Part shown: piece by piece, positions 10,470-20,369 of the stretch
Position numbering within the stretch: position 1 is the stretch's first letter
Layout of the letters: each line of letters opens with the position of its first letter
Assembly: GCA_008508345.1 (NCBI GenBank)
Contig: QNGE01000919.1
Coordinates: 60,562 to 124,561, forward strand
Origin: Paragonimus westermani
Taxonomy: Eukaryota > Platyhelminthes > Trematoda > Plagiorchiida > Troglotrematidae
Length of the DNA: 64,000 nt
Direction of reading: 5' to 3'
The notes under the pieces: model-generated
Databases searched by the model: none
The model's input: the letters and a program-made list of their open reading frames with translations, nothing else
What the model was told of the DNA's origin: nothing
Program-made: the position numbers and the translations under genes

Positions 10470-10930
10470 ATGGTCAACTAATTACGTTGCACAGCTTGCG
10501 ATGGTTGGGTCACGTGCTCCGTATGCCAGCTGAGCGTTTATCGTGCCGGGCATTATATACTGAGGCCACCAACAGTTGGGTAAAACCGCGTGGTGGTCAA
10601 GCTACAACGTAATCACGAAATATGAAGATCTTGACTGCTCCATTGAGCAAATTGGGCAGACATCGCCTGTCTGGCTGGGGTCCTCGTGATCACTCAAACC
10701 GCTGGTTAGAGACGCTATCGGAGATAGCGATGTGTCGCAGTCAATGGCGTACCTGTATCTATACCATTTCTAGTTCTTCCGCTTAGTCTTCTTTAATCTT
10801 TGTTGTCCTTCGTAGTAATGTTTCCTTCTAGGATATTCCACGTCACCGTTGAGGTGAGCGGCGGCCCGAGCCCCAGTACCTTTTGGTGAGGCTCATGGCT
10901 GTTATGATGATGAATAAGTGCAGTTAGAAG
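10470..10930 (+). mobile_element. LINE family 2, C-terminal end and 3' UTR
   Basis: The translation gives LRWLGHVLRMPAERL, RGGQATT, LSGWGPRDHSNRWLETL and CRSQWRTCIYTISSSSA, the canonical C-terminus of flatworm APE-type LINE polyproteins. The 3' UTR follows. The same arrangement occurs on the minus strand at 32570-33060. Confidence 0.75.
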
Positions 10931-11351
10931 CACAGGGCAGTGAAAACCGGAAGCTCTCTGACTTGTGACATCTTTATTCCATTAATGGCTTAGTCGTTTA
11001 TTTTCAGGATGTAATCACGGTGAGATTGGACCTTGACGTGATGTGACGGCTTGCGCATCTCGATGACCTTCTGGGCTAAACTGGACGGTGTGGTGACCAC
11101 ACCAACAGAGTTACTCATACCAGACAGTCCAACAGGTAGAGGTCTGACAAACCACAGTCTCCTGGTCCTCCAGATTGGGGGTTGGAAGGTGGTTGGCATC
11201 TATTCCCGAAAAACGTACCACTTCTGGTACACCGCCACTCACCCGCTGCCTTGCGGTACAGGCTTATGAGCCGAAGGCTTGGGACGAGAACCCTAATCGT
11301 TCTCCTGTCTAGGTTTGGGCTTCCTGGCAGTATCTCAGCCCACACACAACC

Positions 11352-12400
11352 GTGAATCCTCACAACATGAACAATTCCATACTGCATCGGCCGTCTCGCA
11401 GTATAAACCGGGTCGCCCTATCCGCTGCACACATCAGGGTGGATAGGCGAAAACATGCTACTGCTGACCCCTCACCCACTGTCCTATCAAATTTAGTTCT
11501 CACGCCACTCCCGACCCCCAATTCTGATAATTTCTCTGCAGGTTCCACAACAGATATAATTAATCATAGTAACACTGTGCCGATAAGTCCCAGCTTGCGC
11601 CACTCAGTCCCAGACCTCCCTCGTCCTGTGCTTCGACCTAGAACGTAAATTACTATAGGTGCCTTCAACGTTCGTACCCTAAAACAAATAGGTCAACAGG
11701 CTGCTCTCGCACGAACGTTAGACTCGCTGCATATCGATGTTTGCTGTATCTCGGGGACTGCACTCCACAACAGTAGTCAACGTATGGAATTGACAACACC
11801 CGCACTTTCTACCCGATATTGGTTATACACTTCAGGTGATTCCCCGGCCGCCGTTGCCGGTCAGGCTGTATTAGGCAGTCCTCGGCAGGACGGCCGCAGC
11901 CGCATTATTAGATTTGAATCTTGTTAGTAGTAGACTTTTTTCCGTCCGCTTTGCAGGTTGTGTTAGGGTCAGTTCTAGACGCAAAACTGTCAGAAATATT
12001 TTCGTTGTGTCAGCTTACACTCCAACTGACTGCAGTGACGTCGGCGTCGAGGAAGTCTTTTATTCGGATCTGGCCGCTCTCCTCCGGTCGACACGTGGTT
12101 CTGATACAGTCGTTCTGGCCGGAGATATGAACGCCAAGGTCGGCCGCTTTGGTGAGGCCGAATCTCATCTAGGTGGTAGGTTTGGGATAGCATCACATCA
12201 CTCGGATAATGGTGGGCGATTGCTGTAGCTGTGCGCTGAGCATGGGCCAGCACTGGTTTTAGGCATCGTGCACGTCATTGCTATACTTGGCGCCCTCCCT
12301 CTCTGGATCAGACCTGGTATCAGATAGATCACATAGCTGTTAGTTATACGTGTCGGGGTTCCATTCAGGACCGTCGTTCTTATTGGAGCACACACCCAGA
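11352..12400 (+). pseudogene. LINE copy A: N-terminal region and APE-like endonuclease
   Basis: After a Pro/Ser-rich leader (11352-11648) that ends in an in-frame TAA, the same frame continues with TIGAFNVRTLKQIGQQAAL and IDVCCISGT. Then, past two stops and a frame change, come FVVSAYTPTDCSD, DTVVLAGDMNAKVGRFGEAE and LGGRFGIASHHSDNGGRLL. GDMNAKVGR is the endonuclease block with the catalytic Asp and Asn. Such domains nick target DNA for target-primed reverse transcription. In-frame stops show the copy is dead. Copy B (24160-25208) carries the same lesions. Confidence 0.8.
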
Positions 12401-12413
12401 TTCAGATCATGCG

Positions 12414-13207
12414 TTGGCACGTTTTCGTTTCGTACTCACTTTTGCTGAGCAACGACCCCACCGACAACAACGATTGGCTGCTGAGAAACTGACTATACCG
12501 TCGGTAAAGCATAAGTATCAGACCAGCTTAGAAATCTGTCCTAGTAGTTCTCGCTCCGAAGATCCCGATTGCTCCTGCACCCAGATCACACAGGGCATTC
12601 GGGAAGCAGGTAAATTAGCATGCGGCACGGGGGTACATGGAATGAACAAACATTGGACCTCGGAGAGATCCCTGGAGTTGTTAGATTCCAGACGGAACAT
12701 CCTTCCTGGCAGTTCATATAACAAGTCTAGAAGAGGTGTCCGTAGGAAACTGAAACGTAGCCTAAAAGCTGATCGTGAGGCTTGGTTATTGGGAAAGGTT
12801 GAGGGAATGGAGACGGCGTTTGCTTCAGGAAACACTGTTTAAGCTTATCCGTGCCACTGGTCCCAGGCGACCGTCTGTCAGTGAAGCTATCAGCGAGGCA
12901 GATGGCACATTCGTCTATAATAAGTTCAGAAGGTTAGAGCGATGGATGGAACACCTTGAGGATCAATTTAACCGGACTCCTGCTTCCACTACGTTGCCGC
13001 CACAAACTTGTAATGTGGTGTCCTGGTCGATAGACTTGGAACCACCCACTGAGACTGAGGTCCGTAATTGTATTGCGGCTCTCAAGCGTAATACGGCTGC
13101 TGGTCCAGATGACCTCGTACTGGCACTTTTAAAAGAAGGGGGAGAGGCGTTAGTAGAGACTTCGACTCATTTTTTTCAACTTGTGTGGACGACGGAAACC
13201 ATCCCCC
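12414..13207 (+). pseudogene. LINE copy A: RT linker and amino-terminal RT
   Basis: Contains the linker between endonuclease and RT, basic and rich in Trp-Leu-Gly (AWLLGKVEGME, with a frame change near 12840), then FRRLERWMEHLEDQFNR and NTAAGPDDLVLALLKEGG, the first conserved RT block. The core RT (blocks with AFDSVD, VRQGCPLSPFLFNF and YADD) is missing because of the gap at 13248. Confidence 0.8.
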
Positions 13208-13209
13208 CA

Positions 13210-13248
13210 GCAGATGGCACATTCGTCTATAATAAGTTCAGAAGGTTN
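13210..13248. other. gap-edge duplication and single N
   Basis: Bases 13210-13247 repeat 12898-12935 exactly (38 bp) and are followed by an N at 13248. Copy B has about 762 different bases at the equivalent place (26017-26778). The simplest reading is two unjoined contig ends separated by a placeholder N. Confidence 0.85.
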
Positions 13249-13855
13249 GCAGCGGTGGAGGTGTAGGGAATGAAATAGAAGCGCGTATCTCTAAGGCTAT
13301 GATGGTATTCGCTAGTCTGGTGGCATCTCTGACGAAGGAGAGGATAACGGTGAGGACCGTATTACTTTACGGCAGCGAAACCTATCCGCTCAGGTAGGGT
13401 AGAAGACGTGAACCGTCTTCAAGTATTTGGTCACCGATGTCTGCGTTCATTTCTTGTATCGCGTGGCACCAGTGTGTGAGTAACGAGGAGGTTAGGAAGC
13501 GGGTGTTTGGTAGTGATCGCCAAACGAGTTCTTTTGTTCAATCTCTACGTTTGTACAGGCTTAGATGGTTAGGTCATGTATAAAGGATGCCAGCTAGTCG
13601 TCTTCCACACCGCGCACTGTTCGTTGACACTGTGACCGACTGGTGTAAGGTGCGAGGTGGACAGATAATGACCTGGCGTAGGGAAATGAGGTCGTTCACC
13701 ACGTGATTGGCCACTGTAGATTGAGTTCGTTTCCCGGGCTGCAGCTCTCGCGACTCACAGAGTCGGTGGCTGGAGACTCTAGGTGAAATGGTGGCTAATC
13801 GAGCTCAGTGGCGTGAATGTTGTCGTTTTTTCTCCGAGTTGTCTGTGATGTGAAT
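13249..13855 (+). pseudogene. LINE copy A: RT carboxy-terminal part
   Basis: Matches 26779-27360 of copy B. It carries the thumb and C-terminal conserved blocks (a VTDWCKVRGGQIMTW block, and a final WRECC..FSELSV block before the stop near 13852). It is nearly identical to copy B until about 13690 and noticeably diverged afterwards. Confidence 0.75.
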
Positions 13856-14214
13856 GCATTTAATGACGTGGGGCAGCGCAAGCCGTAAGGAAGCTGTCTC
13901 GCTGATGACGTCTTACTCTCACTTGCAGCTCGGTTGTTTGTTTGCAAGATGTAGGCACCTTGATGTTCAATGTTTGAATATGTACGTTGTTATTTTCACT
14001 AGTTAGTTTTCTTCCGGTCCCCTTCTTCTCTCTTCCTATACATGGTTTGCTTTTCTTCATGGTTGTATGGCAGTTAAGCATTAGTGTGAACCACCAATGT
14101 ATTTCTGTCTATGGTGATGATGATAAATCTAACGGTTTGGTAGCATCTTCGTACCCACTGATCATATATACATTTAGTTATTGTTTGGTACTGAAGAGAT
14201 GAAGTCTACCGGCG

Positions 14215-14310
14215 TCTCTCTTCCTATATAGTGTTTGCTTTTTCTTCCTGGTTGCGTGGCACTTAAGCATTAATGTGAACCCCTTATGTATTGCTGTCTA
14301 TGATTATAAG
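14215..14310 (+). repeat. LINE family 1 3' tail, partial extra copy
   Basis: CTCTTCCTATATAGTG through GCACTTAAGCATTAATGTG to TGTATTGCTGTCTATGAT repeats the tail just upstream (14035-14120). A further, weaker tail-like piece lies at about 14390-14465. These are remnants of several independent LINE insertions stacked immediately upstream of the PRKRIP1 gene. Confidence 0.6.
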
Positions 14311-14628
14311 GATGTTTTAGAATGTAAGCACTGAACGTTTGAGTTTTGACTTTCTCTTGATGGCTGGATCCCGCCTCCGCTTGTTCTCTACGGCTGTTTC
14401 TCTCTATGGCTACATGGCATACATTAGTATCAATAGCTGATGTTATTTATGATGATTATAGCTGTTTCTGTTGTAGTCTATATATTCAGGTGTTATATTA
14501 GAATTTTCATGTACACACCTTCACTAAACAAACTTTTTAGCGGAATTCGCAGAGTAGATTTCTCTGTGACAAATTTGGATAGTTCGTATTGGAGGAATAC
14601 ATCAATCTCTACGTTTTCCGCTACAGCG

Positions 14629-15272
14629 ATGTCCAGATATCGAAAACCTGACGATGAAGAAGCTATCAATTCGGTCGATCCAGAAGGCATAAAACGTGGG
14701 GAATATAAGAAAATGGATACATACGATTTTGTTCGTAGAGATATTGAACGCTTTATAACTCATCCAGTGAGTCTGGTTTCATGATCTCTCTTGACAATAA
14801 CGACGTCCGAATCCAGGAGGAAGCAATCATTTGTCCCGAATTGCTAAAATCTAAAGATGTTAAGCCGCCTCCGGATTTCGTTCGAAATGTGTGGGGTAAA
14901 ACTGTTTAGTGTCTCCGATCGTTCTTCCACAGGGTCTGCTGCTGGCGTTGGTAGTGGTGATTTTCATATTTATCGTGGCATACGACGTCGTGAATACGCT
15001 CGTCTGGAGTCAATCGAAAATGCTGCTGAGGAGGTACGCATGATGCGATCCAGAATGTCATCGTTAGCGTTTTATAGGAACGACTTAACCGTGAGTTTCA
15101 AGAAAAACAACGAATGCTGGACGAAATTTCTGCAGCCAAAACCGCGAAAAAACGACAGAAACGGCAAAAAAAGAAATCTAAACGTGTAGACAGTAATTAA
15201 CGTTGTTCGCTATAATGTTTTTTCTTTGCAGAAACCGGTAAGATAAAGTCAGATGAAAGTCATACACCTTGA
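14629..15272 (+). CDS. PRKRIP1: PRKRIP1 homologue (spliceosome-associated protein), 5 short exons
   Basis: Exons 14629-14766, 14817-14895, 14933-15033, 15078-15183 and 15232-15272, with introns of 50, 37, 44 and 48 bp, all GT-AG. The spliced frame gives about 154 residues. If the last short intron is not removed, the frame ends at the TAA at 15198-15200 (146 residues). Conserved blocks match animal PRKRIP1 with no length change across the junctions: KPPPDFVRNVW, then GSAAGVGSGDFHIYR, then RRREYARLE, then a helix with REFQEKQRMLDEISAAKTAK and a Lys/Arg-rich nuclear-localisation-type tail. In humans this protein is a long-helix component of catalytic spliceosomes and was named as a PKR-binding protein. 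I infer a nuclear splicing role here. The acceptor-like TTTTCCGCTACAG ends two bases before the ATG, so a 5' UTR intron or spliced-leader site is possible. Confidence 0.9.
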
Positions 15273-15479
15273 TGTGGCAGGCCGAGTCTTACAGAATTTT
15301 CCGTCGCACATTTAGTGGAACTCTCCAACCGGCTGATTTCCACTGACATGTAAAATAATGTTAACAATACAGCTACGTATACTTCCTGTATCGGATGCTA
15401 ATTCTCCATGGGGGCAATTGACTTATTAGACGAGTGCTAACGGTGATATCCATATTAAATTCACTGTTGCTTCGGATAA
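15273..15479. other. 3' flank of PRKRIP1, between it and an LTR element
   Basis: About 200 bases. An A-rich GTAAAATAATG at about 15350 is the nearest polyadenylation-like sequence; no exact AATAAA is seen. No other feature. Confidence 0.4.
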
Positions 15480-16453
15480 TTAGCTCATGCACAACACTGA
15501 AGTACTTTTGGCTTCTATGGTCATCAAAGCCAAGACAAGACAACATACGTCAGTCAGTGGTTTGTGATACTGTTGAAGATCATTACCAACTGAGCACCGT
15601 CGTCCGTGTGTAATGTGCGAATCAGTATCGTCCAGTGAGGATCTGGAAAACTCGAAAGGCTGCAAGATCATCTTCATGAGCCATCCTGATGAGGTTGGCC
15701 ACGATATTGTTCTAGTTCGTAAATTGAACGAAAGCGTCCTACTTGTACATTCGCACGTTTCAAACGAAAAGCGGAAGCCGGCGTCAAAAAATGTCTCTTT
15801 GTCTAGAGAGAACAGCAAATTCTTTGTTCGAACGAAATGAAACAAACGAGTAATCCCAGGATGACAGGGAGAATCATGGAGCTTTCTAAGATAGTCGATA
15901 GAAAGAGATGATGCACAGAAGGCTCGAGATAAAGTATCGGCCGCAGGATTATCAGTACCAGGGCGATAGGCAACACCATAAGAGAATTGAGATAGTTCGA
16001 TCGCCAACGTTGAATTTTGTCATTTTTGATCTTACTGGCAATTTTAGTGTCATACATAAAGGCAACAGAACGTTGATCGGTTGGCAGCTTGAAGTGTGTT
16101 CCAATCAGGTAATGTCGCCATTTCCGGATGACTTCAACAATTGCTTAAGCTTCCTTTTCAACGGCGGAATGATTTCGTTCGGATGCAGAGAGAGTGCGTG
16201 AGAAAAAGGCCACGGGACGGCCACTCTGATTTAGTGTAGCGGAAATGGCTATATCTGAGGCATCCGTTTCAACGACAAGGAGACTACCCCTGGAAATGGA
16301 AAAGAGTGAGGCTTGAGCTAGTTCGGATTTGAGAGATTCGTAGGCAGTAAGTACATCGTTGGGTAAGGGAAAGCTTTTGTTGCTAATCAGCGGGTGGATT
16401 TTATCTGAAAAGTGGGAAAACCACTGGGAATAGTATGAGAACATTCCAACCAC
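15480..16453 (-). pseudogene. gypsy 2: RNase H and start of integrase
   Basis: RNase H is seen in LLVVETDASDIAISATL, GRPVAFFSRTLSASERNH, then YRPGTDNPAADTLSRAF, followed by the integrase zinc-finger beginning. Frame changes near 16000-16150 break it. Confidence 0.8.
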
Positions 16454-16546
16454 TCTTTGCTGTGCTTTCAGATTTCCAGGTGCAGGCAGCGTGATTATCG
16501 CTTCGAACCGTTCGGGATCTGGTCTCGCGGATCCTTTGGATATTTC

Positions 16547-17290
16547 CTAACCTAACAGACGAATTTCTTTGGCAGCGAAAACACATTTGCTCCGATTTAA
16601 TGTCAGTCCGTATTTATCAGCTACTTGCAGAATCCGACTGAGATTAGTTTCGTGATCAACTGCGTCTTTTCCGCATACAGTAATATTGTCAGCATAGACA
16701 TAGGTTCCCTTGAGCGTTTCTTGACGGATCAGCTCGTCCATCGTTCGCTGGAAGCATGCAACACCATTGGTCATTCCGAAAGGTATGCGGCGGAATTGGT
16801 ATAGACTGTTGCACGCTTCAAATGCGGTATATTGTCTTTCGCTTTTGTTTATGGGGATTTGGTGATAAGCGCTCTGGAGGTCCAGCGTACTGAAAACTGA
16901 ACTGCGAAATTTTTTATACCATATCATCGATACGAGGGAGGGGATAGGCGTCCAGGTGGGTGAATCGATTAATAGTCTGGCTATATTCGACGACCATGCG
17001 ACGTTTGTAGCGATCGTTGGTAATGATCAAGACCTGTACACACCACGGTGATCGCGAAGGTTCGATGGTGCCGTCTTTTAACATTCTTTCGATCTCGGCT
17101 TGAATGAAAACCTCATCGTGGTGACTGTGTCGTCTCGACTTAGTACGGATTGGATGGCAAGAGGGATCGAGCTGAGTGAAAAGAGGGGGAGTTGGAAGAG
17201 TAGCAGCAGCTAGACCACATAGCGAAAATGGGGGGCTGTACACCCTGAAAAGATATTTCCACAGATCTGTGTCGCTGTAGGAAGTCATAC
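16547..17290 (-). pseudogene. gypsy 2: reverse transcriptase
   Basis: RT landmarks are EIERMLKDGTIEPSRSPW, LDAYPLPRIDDM, then (new frame) FSTLDLQSAYHQIPI, FRRIPFGMTNGVACFQRTMD and YVYADNITV. The active site reads YADN where Y-x-D-D is expected, so the second catalytic Asp is lost. A frameshift at about 16920 separates the halves. Confidence 0.85.
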
Positions 17291-18366
17291 CCTAATAACA
17301 CGTCAGCGCACAAATTGGGAAGGATGGACAATTTAACATCTTTGTAAAATGTACCTTTATGGAATAATGAGACAGTACAGTGGCCTTTGGTGTTACTGGT
17401 TATTTGTGTGGAAGCCAGGACAATTTGGTTGCTTGACGGCAGTCTGGTCCATTGATTTCGGAGTAAGACCACTTCAGAAACAGCTTTCTGAGCTCCCTGT
17501 GTCAACCAGTGCTTGTAAGGTTATCCCATTGATTACCACTTCAGTGATAGCCTTGGTAAGGCTGCTTGGAGCTGCAACCGAGATGACAGAGGAGGTGAGG
17601 AACGGAGAAATTGATGCCGTGTGTTTCGAATGTGTAGCCGAGCGGCAAACCTTTTGGTAGTGGCCCCGTTTTCCGCATGATTTGCAGACCGAATCTCTGG
17701 CTGGGCATTTGTGGCGAGGGTGTCGGTCATAGCCACAGAAGAAACAGTTAGTTCGGGCCGCAGCTAGTGTAATTTCGCAGTGACTGTTGGATTTCTCGGC
17801 AGTATGTTGTGAGGTGTCGGTAGCAGCTGTATTGTAAATCGGAGACTGAGATTGGGCGAACGAATGCGATTGTTGCTGGGCCAGGTCTAAAGCTTTCGCT
17901 TGGTCGTAAGCGGTTTTCGCGTCTAAGGTTTTGTGTTCGAGCAATCTTTGGCGAATCGAGTTGGATAAGAGTCCACTTATGAACGCATCGCGGATGGCGT
18001 CCTCTTGATTTTTCTCTGCGCTGACAGCTTTGAAATTGCAATCTTTAGCAAGATTGCGGAGTTTTTGCATAAACTGGTCAAGAGTTTCATTGGGAGTTTG
18101 TTTACAAGTTGTTAAAAGGTGGCGTGCAAAAATTTCATTCTTTTGTTGTATGTAGAGAGAGTGGAGAGTGGTGATAGCAGAATCATAATCGGTACAGTGA
18201 GAGATGAATTTGTGTACGACGGGGGACACAAAATATATGTTTTTAGCTTGTCAGGGGTATGAGAGGCAATTAATTCGAGAAAATTTGAAAAAGTATATAA
18301 CCAATGTAACTGTCCATAGAGTTTGGATCAGCATCAAATCGATCCGGTCGTAGCAGGCGGTCCATT
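17140..18366 (-). pseudogene. gypsy 2: gag with two CCHC knuckles, and protease
   Basis: Starts from an ATG at about 18366 (MDRLLRPDRFDADPNSMDSY), with a frameshift near 18240 before the long frame 18229-17474. It has two zinc knuckles, CFFCGYDRHPRHKC and CKSCGKRGHYQKVC (both C-x2-C-x4-H-x4-C), then the protease active site ALVDTGSSESCF. The protease continues in another frame (LPNLCADVLLGYDFLQRH). Confidence 0.8.
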
Positions 18367-18689
18367 ATTTTCTGGTTGATTAAATTGTAACGAATAGTTG
18401 TGACAAGAATAACCGAGAGAGTGAAAAGACAACGCCGGATAGGAAGGCTTCAATCAACCAGAAAATGTGGTCTGTAATGTAACGAACGGAAGGGTCGATC
18501 AGGATAACGATATATGTGAGGGACTCAGTTGGATAGGGAAGAGAAGGATACGGTTTAGGAACAAAATTTGACACTAACATCGTCTACGTTTTCAGGAAAG
18601 ACTCACGTATACCGCAGGGATTATCCTGGTTTTTAATACATCGATTTTGTTCGCGGTCATTGTACTTCGGAGACCAAGCGGGACATATC

Positions 18690-19490
18690 TACAGGTAGCA
18701 GCCTGAGTTTCGCCCTGGCTCTGGCTGCATTGATCACATCTTCACGCTTCGCTAGGTGCTTGAACCCCGCCATTCATATAGAAGGCCATTAGTTTTCTTC
18801 CTGGACATCAGAGGGGCCTACGATTCGGTTGATAGTGCTGTATCCTGAGACTGTTTATCAAGGAAAGGTATGTCTGAGGAGTATGTAAACATTCTGAGAG
18901 CAATTTACTATCAAACTTTGAGACGTTTGGGGCTTATGGCAGCGTGTCGCCGACCTTTAGCATCTCAAGTGGGGGTGCGACGATGTTGTCCAGCATACTT
19001 TCTGTTCAATTTTGCAGTGGGCGGGATCCTAGAGTGTTTCCTGACAGACTGCGAGTATGATGGTGTGGAATTCTCCGCAGGCGTTTGACTTCAAGGCAGA
19101 GTATTCAGACATCACTCTAATGTGTGACGAATTTCGCTGACATATTTTCGGAACGGATAAACTCTGACGACGATTAAGCATACTAGCCTTGTCTCACAGG
19201 CTTCGTTGGCTTGGCCACATTATAAGAATATCAGCTCACTATCTGCCATATTGTGCGTTGTTTGCGAACGGTGATTTAGACTGGAAGCGACGGCCCGGTG
19301 GTCAGCACATGACATGAATTCGGGGTATGAAGGCACGCGCTATGAAGCTTACTTCAGTATGGCGCTCCCTGCTTACTGGTTGGGGTCAGAAGGACACCGA
19401 ACACCTTTGATTGAGGACGCTGACTGATGAGGTAAAGAATAGGAGTCAATGGAGCTCGAGGTGCGAGTCTGTGTGCATCATTGTAACTTC
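18690..19490 (+). pseudogene. APE-type LINE, RT fragment and C-terminus
   Basis: Decayed RT: a FFLDIRGAYDSVD block, then SQVGVRRCCPAYFLFNFAV, which corresponds to GVRQGCPLSPFLFNF. The C-terminal blocks follow: LRWLGHIIRIS, RRPGGQHMT, TGWGQKDTEHL and NRSQWSS. The YADD block is missing between them, so there is an internal deletion. Confidence 0.7.
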
Positions 19491-19699
19491 TCATCATCCC
19501 CCCACTTTGCACATTGCTTTTCTGTTCTCATATTGTGGCAAGTTTGCCACGCGTAGCTTATTACGTGTTAAGTGTATCTAGTACATATAAGTTCGAGGAA
19601 CGTGCTGGCGTATTTGTGGTACAATATTCTGTTCACTTGACTATTGGTGTGTGGCAATAAGGCGTGTCCATTTCACATCCCATGGCTGAATATTGTCAG

Positions 19700-19975
19700 A
19701 ATCTGACATTCTAAAGAAATAACGTGTTTCACTACAATGTGTAACACACATACTTGAAAATTACGGCTATTCGCTGCGGTTGTATGAAGTTTTGTAAGCC
19801 AATTCTGCAACGCTGTCCACATGGGAAACAGGAAGCGATCGTTTTTAGCCACTGCGGACAGGTTATGCGGTTTCCGCTGTATTTCGAACGACTACTATTT
19901 CAAAATAGTTAGATCCGTCCATAAATCTGAATATAACTGTGAGAAGACAGACACCGCAATATACCAGTATCCTCA
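19700..19975. other. no gene recognised
   Basis: Stretch between the LINE and PLE fragments; possibly decayed PLE sequence upstream of the endonuclease, but no motif is clear. Confidence 0.3.
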
Positions 19976-19978
19976 ACT

Positions 19979-20368
19979 ATGAAACGCCTTGTCGCATTGA
20001 TTAAGCAAGCCCATAATGCAGCTGAAACCGTAGTCTTTGACCGAACTCGCAAAGTACTGTTACCGTTGACAAAGGAAGACCAACCTACTGACGACAGTTC
20101 ACTGTGTACTTGTCAACTGTGTAACTACGGCGAAAGTTACATGGACAGAACCGATGTGTACTTGAACTCTAGGATGAAGGGACGCCTGCCAAGGTGGGTT
20201 CGGAACGTGACTCCGCAGCCTAATCCGTTTGTTCCGGGTTCATGCAAACCGACTATGTCAAACGCCAGACATCGACCACAAATCATGAAGAATCGACATT
20301 ACAATACGCCACTAATCTGCGATTCTCAAACCTACATTAATTGTGCAGAAACAACGGGTAAGCCTTAG
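19979..20368 (+). pseudogene. Penelope-like element, GIY-YIG endonuclease fragment (lineage A)
   Basis: Contains KVLLPLTKEDQPTDDSS, CNYGESYMDRTDVYLNSRM and KGRLPRWV. These align with the better-preserved PLE at 27448-27894 (CNCGESYIGRTERCLISRM, KEHLPKWV). The signature GIY-YIG Gly-Arg positions are mutated (YMDRT for YIGRT), so it is inactive. Confidence 0.75.
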
Positions 20369-20369
20369 A

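Larger units (their letters stand above)
11035..14130 (+). mobile_element. APE-type LINE copy A (family 1), inactive, with assembly gap
   Basis: A LINE with N-terminal region, APE endonuclease, reverse transcriptase and 3' tail. From about 11100 to 13207 it matches copy B (23.9-26.0 kb) at a constant offset of 12808 with no visible difference, including shared stop codons. It then jumps over about 760 bases to the region matching 26779 onward. The 5' edge shows a few differences, and the two copies become clearly different after about 13690. The element ends in the family 1 tail with GATGATGAT near 14120. Stop codons disable it. Confidence 0.85.
15480..18366 (-). mobile_element. second Ty3/gypsy retrotransposon, decayed and truncated in integrase
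   Basis: On the minus strand gag, protease, RT and RNase H occur in gypsy order but in several frames. The element stops just after the integrase zinc-finger start (HDSPCHPGITRLFHFVRTKN), so the integrase core and 3' LTR are missing. Gag has classical CCHC knuckles, unlike the CsRn1-like element, so it belongs to a different gypsy lineage. It lies tail to tail with PRKRIP1. Confidence 0.85.

Noticed and set aside
14440..14628. In-frame hydrophobic extension upstream of the PRKRIP1 ATG
   Set aside because: It overlaps LINE-tail-like sequence, contains an acceptor-like site just before the ATG, and has no counterpart in PRKRIP1 proteins.
15232..15237. A 6-base micro-exon (AAACCG) between a strong acceptor and a GTAAGA donor
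   Set aside because: Reading through gives a simple final exon with a stop at 15270, so a micro-exon is unnecessary, although flatworms do have such exons.
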